This document shows, piece by piece, positions 54,140 through 64,000 of a stretch of DNA of 64,000 nt; the first letter of the stretch is position 1; every line of letters starts with the position of its first letter. The notes under the pieces are model-generated. The model saw only the letters and a program-made list of their open reading frames with translations, did not search any database and was not told where the DNA came from. A program made the translations under genes and the position numbers. Source of the DNA: Ramazzottius varieornatus (lineage: Eukaryota; Tardigrada; Eutardigrada; Parachela; Ramazzottiidae). Location of the stretch: the NCBI GenBank assembly GCA_001949185.1, contig BDGG01000001.1, positions 1,858,478 to 1,922,477 on the forward strand, written 5' to 3'.

Positions 54140-57100
54140 TTATTCGACTGCGGTGGGAGTCGACGTGTCTTTCTTCTTGTCTAACATGTATTGGCTCTTG
54201 AGCAAAGAATATCGAGCAGGGTCAGCTAGCGGTAGTTCTTTCAGATTCAGTTCAACGGGATCCACATCATCGGCCGGCTTGATGGAGTGCCACCATGACG
54301 TTCGCTTGTCATGGAGCTCCTCGGTACAAGCCTTGCCAGTCACACCCAAACTTTGTCGTTGTTCATGCATGAATGTGTCGAAGAGCTCAATGGCTGCGTC
54401 TTCGTTTTCTAAACCCGTATTGTGCTACAAAAACAAAGTAAAAATAATTTCCGGGGTGAATTTTCTGCGACCCGAACATGGTTGAATTTTCAATTCTGTA
54501 TTTATACTTCGAGCTCAACGAACAATAGACCGGCACTCTGTCGGTTTGGGTCTTCCGGGTTCTTCACCATCCTCGTCTGGACAAGTATAGGCGAACATTC
54601 GTCGCCGGAGCCATCATCGCCATTAACCGACGATGTTACGCTGTCAATGTCGGTGGCGGCTTGTTTAACTTTAGGTACGGCTGACTTCTTGGCAGCTGAC
54701 CGCTCGTCCGGCTTGTTATCCTTCTTCACGATGGTGGACTCCGACTCGAACATGTCAGCAACGGAGACTGCGGGAGCCGGGGGCGGTCGTGGTAGAACCA
54801 CTTCCGGTTGGACTGGGCTCTCCCACATCAGCGCGGCGGCTTGTTCTTCTCGTTGCTTATTCACCGTCTCCATCAGCGTGAAGATACTCTCCGGAGTCAA
54901 TCGATTTGCTAAATAACACACAATATGTTTTATACTCTAAGAGGAACTTTTCCGAAGATCGGCGAAAAAGTCTACTAATCTTTCAAGTACCTGCATACAT
55001 TAAGTCGTGAGCTTAGCATTGAAAGAATGTATGCAGGTGACTGCTCGCCGTCAGGGCGTTTCAGACGCCCTAGCGTTCACATCTACATCGAACAGACATT
55101 AAAATCTATTGATTCTTAGTCGTCGATCCCGATAATTTCTGCGTACCGAAGTGTTATAGCTTACTTACACATCAAGTTGAGGACCTTAAGGGTGCGATTG
55201 CCATCACAAACTACACGATCGCCTTCCGTCACGATCATCCCGTCCAGTAACGCGTCAAACTTCTCCTGAAGAATGAACAGCTTGACACACACGATACTAC
55301 AGTAGATGAAGAATGAAACTACAGTGGAATGAGGCATACTTCCACTGTGACCATTGTGTAATACGGGCACTCCTTCGTCGGAACCTCCGCCGAGCTCTCC
55401 ACTTCCCCCTTCCGTCCCTTCACCTTCTTCACCGATAACTTCCGGTGTCCCGGTATAGCACTCGCCGCCACCCTCGGAGTATTTCTACTCACTCCCGTCG
55501 ACAAGCGACTTCTCTCACCGACCGGTAGCCTCCCTGTTGCTTCCGGCGAACGTGTCAGATCCGTGGTGGACACCACATTGGCCCCTTCCGCTTCAACCTT
55601 GCCGTCACACATCGCCACCGCCGACGGTCTGTTCTTACTGTCTAGCATATTTGTCATGCTGGCCTCGATAACCTCCAGATGAAATTTCGGGTTATCAGTC
55701 GATTCAACCGGAGGTTTAGGGGAAGAGACGGGGGATATTGGGACTCGAGGGGACTGTGGAAGGAAGTTGTGGGCTACAGCGGCTTCTTCTCGCCTACCAG
55801 CAAACATGAAGTGTGGGTCTCCGGCAAAACGCAGTAAGTCTTGCTGAATCTTCTCTGGCAGGGCCGATATGGTTACCGTGCCGTTGACGATACCTTGACA
55901 ATATTTCAAGAGGACGGCTTGGTAGTCGGCGGGCGTCTTACCAGTACTTCCATAAAGCCCTGTAGAACAGATATTATAATATTATCCCTTAGCTGATGAT
56001 GAAATCGTGGAAAATTGTCGAACATCCGTGAAACTTTCCAGGTAAAAGTTCGTCAAGTAAGATTGAGTAATTTGAACAAGCGTCAGAAAGTTGGCGCAAG
56101 GCACCATCTCACCTTTGAGTGTTTGTTTTTCGGCACGGAGCTGCTTCGTATCAACCTCGTGGTCAGTAGGAACCGACCACAGCTGCTTGGAACGGTCCAG
56201 CCAAATGTCGTAATCAGCCAATGCCATTTCTGAGTGGTTATGTTTCCTCAGATCGTTCGACAGTGCTGCCAACCGACTGTCCAGCGAGGCCGTCGGCGCC
56301 ACGTACATCCCATCTTGCGAGGACAGAGATGATACTGCGTGCGCGGGATGCGCAACAGCCATTACTTCTTCAGAGCCTTCAAGTTCCAGAACAGAAGCCG
56401 GATCGGCCAAGTCGTTGTGGCTTGCACTGGCCAACGACTCACCTTCGTCAGCGTGGTCTTTTAAAATTCAAAGTTCAAATCGAAAACATGTGAAAGAAGA
56501 CACAACTACTATGTCGGAAAACGATCACTTTCTCAAGTGGCGCACGTTTTCATGCCATTGGCTGAGAAAGTGCGCCACTTGGAAAAACGATCTTTGCCAA
56601 CATCCCAAGTACACGTACCTTTGTGATGTGCGTGGGTATCGTGGGCAGCCTTCAGTCGAGAAGGTACTTCCTTATTCATTTCGACTTTCGGGGAGACTTC
56701 GGTATCGTCGACATGGACCTGAGGTTGCGAGGTGTTGGAAGACGGTTGAACGTTCTTCGAGCCGCTTTTGTCAAGCTTTTTCTGTGGCGTACCTGGCTTG
56801 TCAACCTTACTACGTTCCGGATGAGCAGAGCCGGTCCCACGGGTGCCACCGGGAGGAGATGGTTTGACGGCGTTACCACCGGCACTTATCCGAGCTCCGC
56901 TCATCTATCAAAGCCAAACATTCAAGCTGTACTTCGCTAAACACTGTTCAACATCCAAATACCCTTGATCCCGCAGCACCTTTCTTATCGTCCTTATCCC
57001 GTTTCCGGTCATCTTTCTCGGAGCGAGTCTTCGCTTCCGCGTCCATGACTTGTTGATACTTCCGTTTCAATGCATACACAGCCTAATAAAAAACTTCCAT

Positions 57101-59348
57101 CGGAAAATCTTCATATTGAACGTAATATGCAAATGGAAGATCGGCTGAAGAAACGCCCAGCATCGCTAGTTCAAGTGGCGCCTGCCTTAGCTGATAACAA
57201 TGAAAACGTGCGCCACCTGAAATAACGTCTCGTTTGCCGGCCTACCAAATGTTGCTTTGCAAGCTTACTGGGTTGACAATAGGTGGTGTGAACTGGGCCT
57301 TCTTAGTCCTTCGTTCCAAGATTTCGTCCCGTGTGAGGATGAACCTTGTGAAGACGCACGAACACAGCATGTCGATGGCCCTGTCAGAAAGTCGGTTACC
57401 CGCCAGGGATAGTGTAGTCAGGGACCGGTTGAATCGCAGTATCTAAAAACAAGGTTGAAATAGTGTTAGGCATCAAAGAGGAAGAGGTGTGAGGATGGTT
57501 TACTTGAGCAAGATATTCCAAACCTCCGTCCGTGATTTTGTTCCTTGATAGATCGAGGTATTCTAAGCCGGGCTGATCTGGTGACCACTCACGGCTGTAT
57601 GTTTTCCAGGACGAGGAAAGGTTCTGAAGAGCTTTATCGTTCAAGTTAGCGAATCGTATTGTCAACGAACGTAACCTGAAAGGCACCATCATTATATGGC
57701 ACCATTATTATAATATTGCCACTTCCGCCTGGACGAAACTCAACGCAACATAAACTTACGTGCTCGACTTGCTTAAAACCAGACCATGGTTTTGCTCGGA
57801 AATGAAATTTCCATCAAGAGCTAAAAACCTAAACAAACAATCCTGTGGACTAAATCAGTAGAAAAGTTTATATTGTAGCAAAGACCCAAATGCTCTTACT
57901 CTAGATTAGGTATCCTGGGAATTACGTCCGACAAGAGGATCATATCAGACCCCTTTAGACCACAGTCGACTAGACTACAAAACGACCTACATGTCATTGA
58001 AAAAAACGTTGCAGATAGAAAACGTCGCATTGCTTACATCAAGGTGGTAAGTTTTTCCGCCACCACAAAACACTTTTGAAGTGCTTCCAACACCGGCCGA
58101 TCCACTATCCACCCTGCAAGGCAAGCGGCTGTAATGACAAAGCTTCGGTACTGTATAACCTCTAAGGTTTCGCACAGTCACGTGACACATCAGTGAATTA
58201 CACCCGGGGTCTCACATCACTGATTGTTTGATTGTGGTACATTGCTGCGCTTGATTGGTTAGGAACTTTTGAATGATGGCAGTGAAGTTTTTTATCCCCG
58301 CCATGCAATATTTACTGCCTGTCACGTGACTGCGCGAAACCTTAGAGGTAATACAGTAACCCTCTAGACTCGTACAATACAGGACGGGAATTTCTAACCT
58401 CGAACAGCAACTTCCTTGACTCGATTCTGCGTAAAAGGTTCATACACCACCTGCAGCGGTTTGGTCTCCGTTCCTTCCACCAAAGGCGCAGATGGATCTT
58501 GGGCGGAGGCTGGGTCGTTATCTGCAGAATCACTAAACATTACTTGAAATGCATGCAGCTAAATCATCTCCGACGAACCTTTCCCTTTGCCATAATCTTT
58601 CTCACGCCCTTTCGAAGTAAAGAGCCTTTCCGTCTTCTTGCTCGAAGTATCGAGTGCACTTGCACCCCGGGTTATATTATCCGTAATCGGTGACATTTTC
58701 TGCTCGACAGACTTGGGACTGCTTCCCTCCACTTTGCCACTGGTGATCTTACTTCCCTTCTTGTTATTCTTGTCTTTGGGCTCTTTGCTGCCACCTTTGT
58801 CCTTCTCGAAGACGCCTTTACCTTTCGAGTTCGAGTCCAGGAGAGACGTCTTTGGGTGTGGTTCAGTCCTCCCACCAGACGTCGCAACTTTGGCCAACTT
58901 GCCTATGTCGGGCGGTGGGGACTGTGACAGACGGGGCTCGTCGGACACGGGAAGTGGAGGAGCCGGAAGCTCGATACTTCGCCATAGCGAGTAATTCGGC
59001 TTAGCGATAAGCTTCGGAGCTTCTTCCGGTGCGACACCGGCTGCCTTCAGGCTTTGCTTGTAGTCCTCGAGGAAGTCGCCACTACACTGGTATTCATGAA
59101 CTACGAAAAAAGCAAAAATTAGAATGGACTATGGAGTGTAAAACCCTCAAAACCTTCGAAAGCAGCTGCTCCACTTTGTAGGCCACGTTTAGAGTTGGAT
59201 GAGCCGGTTTCCCCTCGTTTGTCTTCATCCTTCTGGTTCCTCTTCGTCCTCGAAACAGTTCTAAGTACAGCAAGATCATTACTAATTTTCTGCAACAATG
59301 AAGAAGTTCGATAAGGACATTACTTTTCACTTGCCTTTTGTCCGCCAT
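54140..59348 (-). CDS. LRRC71: LRRC71 homologue (leucine-rich repeat protein)
   Basis: A multi-exon gene starts at MADKRQ (59348). The next exons give a Lys/Arg/Asp-rich stretch and HEYQCSGDFLEDYKQSL, matching the start of LRRC71. A low-complexity linker follows, then GWIVDRPVLEVLQKCF and leucine-rich repeats (LDCGLKGSDMILLSDVIP, EFLALDGNFISEQNHG, LRSLTIRFANLNDKALQ, GLEYLDLSRNKITDGGLEYL, SLTTLSLAGNRLSDRAIDML). The marker CVFTRFILTRDEILERRTKK corresponds to the FELTHTEVVERRR segment as I know it from vertebrate LRRC71. A long polar insert (57060-55320) precedes the last repeats (RTLKVLNLMANRLTPESIF and QSAGLLFVELEV) and the end exon (54140-54421). LRRC71 is linked to motile cilia in vertebrates, which fits the EFHC gene in the same window. 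Several exon borders in the polar insert are approximate. Introns hold two palindromic repeats and one 0.2-kb inverted-repeat element. Confidence 0.82.
54985..55072. repeat. Two small adjacent hairpins in an LRRC71 intron
   Basis: ACCTGCATACATT pairs with GAATGTATGCAGGT, then CAGGGCGTTTCAGACGCCCTAG forms a second stem-loop. Confidence 0.6.
56505..56606. repeat. Palindromic repeat family copy, LRRC71 intron
   Basis: CTCAAGTGGCGCACG and AAGTGCGCCACTTGG arms; right outer arm AACGATCTTTGCC. Confidence 0.8.
57135..57245. repeat. Palindromic repeat family copy, LRRC71 intron
   Basis: TTCAAGTGGCGCCTG and ACGTGCGCCACCTGAA arms; right outer arm CGTCTCGTTTGCCGG. Confidence 0.75.
58148..58361. mobile_element. 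MITE-like element with 40-bp terminal inverted repeats
   Basis: GTACTGTATAACCTCTAAGG with TTTCGCACAGTCACGTGACA at left is matched in reverse complement at right (TGTCACGTGACTGCGCGAAA, then CCTTAGAGGTAATACAGTAA). About 210 bp, no ORF, in an LRRC71 intron. Not related to the CAAGTGGCGCAC family. Confidence 0.85.
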
Positions 59349-59684
59349 CTTCCATTCCGACAAAGCGAAGAATATCAAGAGTCCCTGCACATTCTAACGG
59401 AGGACTTAACGGAAGACCGCGTAGTTACCACGTGATAAACGCGAGCACCCGACCACACTGGCCAAATCTCGTACGTGGACAATGTCCGATTTTCGGGCCT
59501 CGTGCGCTAATTCACACGACGTAAAGTACTGTATAATCAGTTACTTCGCTTGGGCAGGATATCATTTTTTATGCGAGGACATAACGGGAAAGCGAGATAT
59601 CGCTGTCCATTACTCTACGGTTGATTTCGCGGAGTAGCCATCTCGAAAAAGGAAGCGTATGTTTAAAAAAAACAGACTGCAATA

Positions 59685-60823
59685 TCACGAACTTTGTTGC
59701 ACCATTTCGAGGGAGTTAGCGTACTGGAATTCCCCGCTGTTCTCGTACTCAGCCATGTCCAGTCCAATCTCGCAGCTTTCCCTAACCACTCTTTCGGGAT
59801 CATTCAAGTACCTCTTCAGCATATTGCTGCCGTATTCATCCGCGATGGAACCCAGTGCGTCCGCACATTCATGCCGTACCATCGGGTCTTGCTTGTCGTC
59901 CGCCAATGCATTCGACAGCTCCTTCACGCTAAGCGGACTTTGGATCTGTCCGAGAACGTAGGCAATCTCGTGTCGGAAAAGAGCTCCACCGGAATTCAAA
60001 CCTGCAACCAAGAAACAGAAAAATCAGCATTCGGTGCACAATTTCATCCGTTAGTTCTATTCACACCTTTCGTCAAAGCGCGGACAGCTGCGTCGGATCC
60101 GATGTTCCTCAAAGCGAACATGGCACTATAGCGGTTGAATAGGGTTTCCTTCTCGTCCAGTAGCTGCCTTTCCAACACGATTTCGTCTTTCTCCTCGCTG
60201 CACGGCGTTGGATCATGCGACAAGTACTGGCTCGTCAACAGACTCAGCTTTTCCGGGTTCTTCTGGATCCATTCGAGCCTTTCCAACGCTAGCTGGCACG
60301 TCTCGGAAACCTAATACAAACAACAGAAGCTGCTTCGGTGGTTTCGACTGAATCAAGTTAACGGTTGATGATTTCTACCTCACGGTTGGGATCATTAGCG
60401 AAGCGCTTCAGCACCGGAAGTGCGCGAGCATCGGAGATAGCTGCCAACCCTTCGCCTGCAAAGAAAGCAGGTCCTAGCACAGATCTCAGCTGGAATTCTG
60501 TCAATGCGCATACCTGCTTCGTGGCGTACGATGGGTTCCTGGGAAAGATCTTCGATGACGGAGATAAGAACGTCCACGGCATACGGATCGCGCATCTGCC
60601 CAAGACAATAAGCGCACTCGTGCTTTAGCAGTGCGGATGAGTCCTTGAAACCTCGAGCAATCACATCTACAGACTTCTTTCCTGGGAGATTTCGTAGTGT
60701 GAATAACGCTCGAAAACGTTCTTTCATGGGTCTGCTCTCGTCCACCAAGACAGCTCCGATCCGATCGTACAGGTCAGCCATGTCAATGGCATCTCCGCTT
60801 GCTTTGTTGGAATCGAAGACCAT
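59685..60823 (-). CDS. DOHH: Deoxyhypusine hydroxylase (HEAT-repeat iron enzyme)
   Basis: Four exons (60514-60823, 60379-60455, 60067-60310, 59685-60001) give 315 residues; the human enzyme has about 300. It hydroxylates deoxyhypusine on eIF5A, the last step of hypusine formation, in the cytosol. The four His-Glu metal-binding pairs are all present: [12 protein letters not shown] and IVRHEAGEGLAA in the first half, [12 protein letters not shown] and [12 protein letters not shown] in the second. They sit in two blocks of HEAT repeats joined by an acidic linker. The His-Glu pair of the second site lies right at the exon 1-2 junction. The gene is divergent from RPL24, another translation gene, with 532 bp between start codons. 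Confidence 0.93.
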
Positions 60824-61355
60824 GGTTCCTCCGCGCGACTGCTTTGCTGCTCTGACGTCTAAGACGGTGGTTGATGCGTGGCGTTGTGGAAGACAGCGTT
60901 CTACGCAGGTTCCGGAAAACGAGAACGATAATTCTCTGGAGAAAAGAACTTCCGGCGAGAACAAATTTCTTAATTCCCAGTATCCCACTTCCCAGTACAC
61001 TGTCGAACGATCAACAATCAACTGAAGAAGCTTGCTCGACAGCTGAGCGCATGGCCGGCGTGGGCCCATGGGCTGCATGATGCACTATTTGGTGCATTCA
61101 GGGCGCACCAGCTTATATTCTAGATGCCTGCGCATCTTTGAGGCGGGGTATGTTTCTACACATTAATGAGGTCTGAATTTCCCGTTTAATGGATGACGTC
61201 AATTGCTGCACTCAAGCAGAAAACTTGCCGAAGAACCATAAGAAAATTTCTTACCCCTGATTCTCTAGTTCACCTCTAGTTCGTCGTGATCTTGTATATC
61301 CCGAATATCCTGGTGCCTTCTGATCTTCTGGAGCGTGCGTACGGAATCCCTTATC
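60824..61355. promoter_or_regulatory. Putative bidirectional promoter region, DOHH / RPL24
   Basis: The two start codons face away from each other across 532 bp with no other gene. A pyrimidine-rich GGTGCCTTCTGATCTTC lies 45 nt before the RPL24 ATG, and could be part of a TOP-like leader. Confidence 0.45.
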
Positions 61356-62197
61356 ATGAAGTAAGAGACGGTTCTTACAGGCAAAGCTTGAACAGTCAGT
61401 TTCACCGAAGTATGGTTTAACGTTTGATTGTTGCTTTACAGGACCGAACTTTGTAACTTCAGTGGTTACAAGATCCATCCTGGACGTGGCAAGAGGACAG
61501 TTAGGATAGACGGAAAGGTAAATGATCCCTTGGCAGCGCAGAAAGCGTGCTGTAAGGTAACGGATGCGGTCTTTGCAGCTGTTGAACTTTTTGAACTCCA
61601 AGTCCGAAAAGTCATTCCTCAGACTTCACCGGAATCCTCGTGAGATCAGATGGACCGTCCTCTACCGAAGGAAGTACAAAAAGGGACAACAAGAAGAGGC
61701 TGTCAAGAAGCGCGTTCGTCGTGTTGTGAAGGTCCAGCGCGCTATTGCTGGAGCGTCCATCACTGAAATCACCGCTAAGCGCAACCAGAAGCCCGAAGTG
61801 AGGAAAGCTCAGCGAGATGAAGCCATCAAGTGAGATTCCTGCTCCCGACTTGTCCTTCGCTGTTATCGGTTACTGATGTACCTTGTTTCAGAGCCGCTAA
61901 GGATAAACTGAGAGCGAAGAAGACTGCCAAGAAGGCCCAACAATCAGCTGTGAGTTTTCCGATGAGATGATCAATCAAATTTTACGCTTGTTTACCAATC
62001 AATCGACAGATTGTGAGTTGTGACCTGATGATTGTCTTAGAAAAAGGTTATTTGGTTGAGTTTCATATGATGGTCCCGTTTTTTCTTTCTGCCAGGTTCT
62101 CAAGGAGCAACAGAAAACACAGAAGACCAAGCCTGCCAAGATGCCTCAACAGAAGGGTCCAGCTGGAGCTGGCGGACGTGTTGGTGGCAAGCGATGA
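61356..62197 (+). CDS. RPL24: 60S ribosomal protein L24 (eL24)
   Basis: Five exons (61356-61360, 61442-61517, 61579-61829, 61892-61949, 62096-62197) total 492 nt, 163 residues. The first coding exon is only ATGAA; joined to exon 2 it gives [18 protein letters not shown], the conserved eL24 start. [19 protein letters not shown] and [20 protein letters not shown] are hallmark eL24 segments. The Lys/Ala-rich tail ends GGRVGGKR. eL24 is part of the large subunit and helps form inter-subunit bridges. The five-base exon is supported by a GTAAGA donor and TTACAG acceptor. Confidence 0.95.
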
Positions 62198-62469
62198 ACT
62201 TGATGTTGTTCTGTTCAGATTTACTTCCGCCGTATCGAAAACTTTGTGTACATCGGCATACTCGGATCGCTCGTGAGCTTTTTCGGTTTCCACCCTTGGT
62301 TCTTACCCCAAGTAACTTCTGTTCCATCTTTGATAATTACCTTTGTCAGAATGACACTGATGATGCCGTAACATGAAGTGTTCGACTTACTTGTTTGGAT
62401 GCTTTAGAAACTGCGAATCTAGACCCTACAGCAAGTTGAACGTAGGCTTCTTCGCATAATAAGAGCTCG

Positions 62470-62635
62470 GCATTCGGCAACCAGTGTCTAGTGTCTATTC
62501 ACGAATAGGCCCTGGGCACACAGACTCAGCAAGTTTGTTTGCCCAAGTGGCGCACGTCTTCGGTCTTCTGGCTGGAAGCGTGCGCCACTTGCAACAACGA
62601 TCTTCGAGCCGGTTCGCACCCGGCTACACAGACTG
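62470..62635. repeat. Palindromic repeat family copy, intergenic
   Basis: CAAGTTTGTTTGCC, CCAAGTGGCGCACGTC, AGCGTGCGCCACTTGC and ACGATCTTCGAGCCGG in order. Lies about 350 bp after RPL24. Confidence 0.75.
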
Positions 62636-63358
62636 GACAGTTCGTCTCCTGCGCTCCGCCCCCCAGTTGCCTCGTTATTCCTTTGTCTTTCAGCTGATCA
62701 GCTTTCTGGATCGGCTAACAGATAACCAGAGAAAATTCCACCTCATCCTCACCTTATTCACCCTTGTTCAACTAATGTCTTGATTTCCTCCATCTTGAAC
62801 TTCCTTTGCTCTCCCCAGCTGGGGTTCGTTTCTTGGGTTAAGGGACCTCAGATCGCGCCTGTTTCCGTTACTGTACCGGCATAGGGGTTATGAATCTTTC
62901 GATCAGGAATTGCCAGCGATAATGGATGGCTTCTTGACCCAGCCGCCACATTTTCGATGGGTTCACGTGTCGAACATGCCGAAAAACGAAGTAAGCCACA
63001 CGGCAGACTTGCTCTTAGACAACACGTAGCCGGCTTCCATTCGTTCGCTGAAGTCAAAGCTAGCTACCCACTAACTGGAAGACTTTCTTTACAGGATGTG
63101 TGCTCCGAGGAACTGCTGCAGTTTGGCTCATTCGTAGACTGGGTGTTCTTTCCCGTTCATGGCGAACTCCGAGATGTGTAAGTAAATTTCAACCCAGAAA
63201 TAGATTTCTTTTCTGTCTAACCCAGTATTTGTTAATCTGGTGTACTGTAAGTTTTTCTTCAGGATGGTATGCCTACCGAACATTTCTTCTTCCAGAGAGT
63301 TCGCAAGAGAGTTAAACGAGCAACATATCCGAGGAACTAAAGTCTTCACCGCCCCGAA

Positions 63359-64000
63359 TGGAATTTCTGACAGATCGGAAGCTCTTGTTAGCCGAAGCTG
63401 CGGCTGGTGGCCTTCCCGAGATCGAAAAGGTTTGTTCCCTCAGTAGGTACAGCGAAAAATTTGTTTAGGAATTACGTTTATCTGTTTTTCAAGTTTTCAG
63501 AAGGATGTGGGAACCATGACGGAAAATTCTACAGCGCTAGATATACTTCAGGCTGCCATCGTGGGGGACCGACTAATCACAGCTGCCTCTACAAAGCCAA
63601 ATTCCGACACAAGGTACTTCCTCATCTTTGATTTTTTAGGGTTAGTAAGGTTGAAACTGCGCTACTTAAGTCACGGATCGTTAAAGCAGTAACATAATAC
63701 TGTAGTAGATTAATTTCCTAGTGAGGAAGCGATTACTGTTCCCGACGGCCTGCACTCTGCGGTGATCTACGAAACGGCTCCGAACGGTCCTCTCAAACCA
63801 GCCGTAACGAAGCTGGCCTCCCAGCGATCCACGCAAATTCATCCATCGCGATCCGTCCTTCCTGCTGCACTTCAAAGGATCGGCGCACCAAAGGGCTTTC
63901 CAAGCAAGCGGACCACCAGCGTGACTGCTAAGCGGACCTCGTTGGAGCCTGCTACAAAGGAGGCAGCGAAGAAGCCGAAGAACGATGCAGCAGAGACGAA
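63359..64000 (+). CDS. Unrecognised protein, cut by the window end (start uncertain)
   Basis: Three exons join in phase: 63359-63429 (MEFLTDRKLLLAEAAAGGL), 63501-63613 (STALDILQAAIVGDRLITAA) and 63722 to beyond 64000 (EEAITVPDGLHSAVIYE and then a Lys/Ala/Ser/Pro-rich basic tail). The first two resemble an ankyrin-like helix-turn-helix pair, weakly. The frame is open a little above 63359, so an upstream start is possible. A small upstream ATG exon at 62977 (MPKNE) joining 63095-63180 (VCSEELLQFGSFVDWVFF) is in phase by itself, but I could not connect it. Confidence 0.5.

Noticed and set aside
783-62635. CRISPR array or bacterial REP elements for the CAAGTGGCGCAC repeats
   Set aside because: Copies are kilobases apart, palindromic and intronic in a eukaryote, with no regular spacers and no cas genes.

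Overview
The window is animal nuclear DNA: intron-rich, compact, with introns mostly 45 to 300 bp and GT-AG borders. The gene set is that of a bilaterian: a ciliary-type opsin, a vasopressin/oxytocin-type receptor, a receptor guanylyl cyclase, a DYRK kinase, an ELM2-SANT corepressor, Cu/Zn SOD, RPL24 and deoxyhypusine hydroxylase. Two axoneme-associated genes (EFHC1/2 and LRRC71) and an opsin argue against a nematode. A small-genome ecdysozoan such as a tardigrade is my best guess, at low confidence; nothing read here proves it.

Layout, left to right. 0.4-1.3 kb: Cu/Zn SOD (-). 1.8-3.2 kb: decayed DNA transposon with a zinc-finger and a Ulp1-like protease fragment. 3.7-6.2 kb: opsin (-). 7.2-14.8 kb: 22-exon receptor guanylyl cyclase (-), whose last intron carries a 0.75 kb foldback element. 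15.4-17.2 kb: ELM2-SANT-zinc finger protein (-). 18.1-20.9 kb: tandem pair of secreted Gly-rich proteins of an unrecognised family (+). 21.7-24.3 kb: two convergent Shisa-like membrane proteins. 24.8-27.0 kb: DYRK kinase (-). 27.9-29.1 kb: large inverted repeat around an assembly gap. 30.6-32.9 kb: C2 plus IPT/TIG protein (+), whose stop codon overlaps that of a coiled-coil protein (-, to 33.9 kb). 34.4-38.2 kb: EFHC (+). 38.4-39.1 kb: secreted Gly-rich protein (-). 41.4-43.9 kb: vasopressin-receptor-like GPCR (-). 47.5-49.5 kb: DegT-type aminotransferase (-). 49.9 kb: 5S rRNA-like fragment. 50.4-51.2 kb: DnaJ protein (+). 52.2 kb: small secreted Cys-rich protein (+). 54.1-59.3 kb: LRRC71 (-). 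59.7-60.8 kb: DOHH (-), divergent from RPL24 (+, 61.4-62.2 kb). 63.4-64.0 kb: start of a further gene, cut by the window end.

The strongest large-scale signal is a short palindromic repeat family with inner arms reading about CAAGTGGCGCACG. I count more than 20 insertion sites, several of them tandem double or triple copies. Most sit inside introns of otherwise unrelated genes and none lies in a coding exon. Other notable points are microexons of 9, 25 and 11 nt in receptor genes, a 5-nt first coding exon in RPL24, and the unnamed tandem gene family at 18-21 kb. Gene models come from manual splicing by reading frame, splice signals and family motifs. No search or alignment was run.
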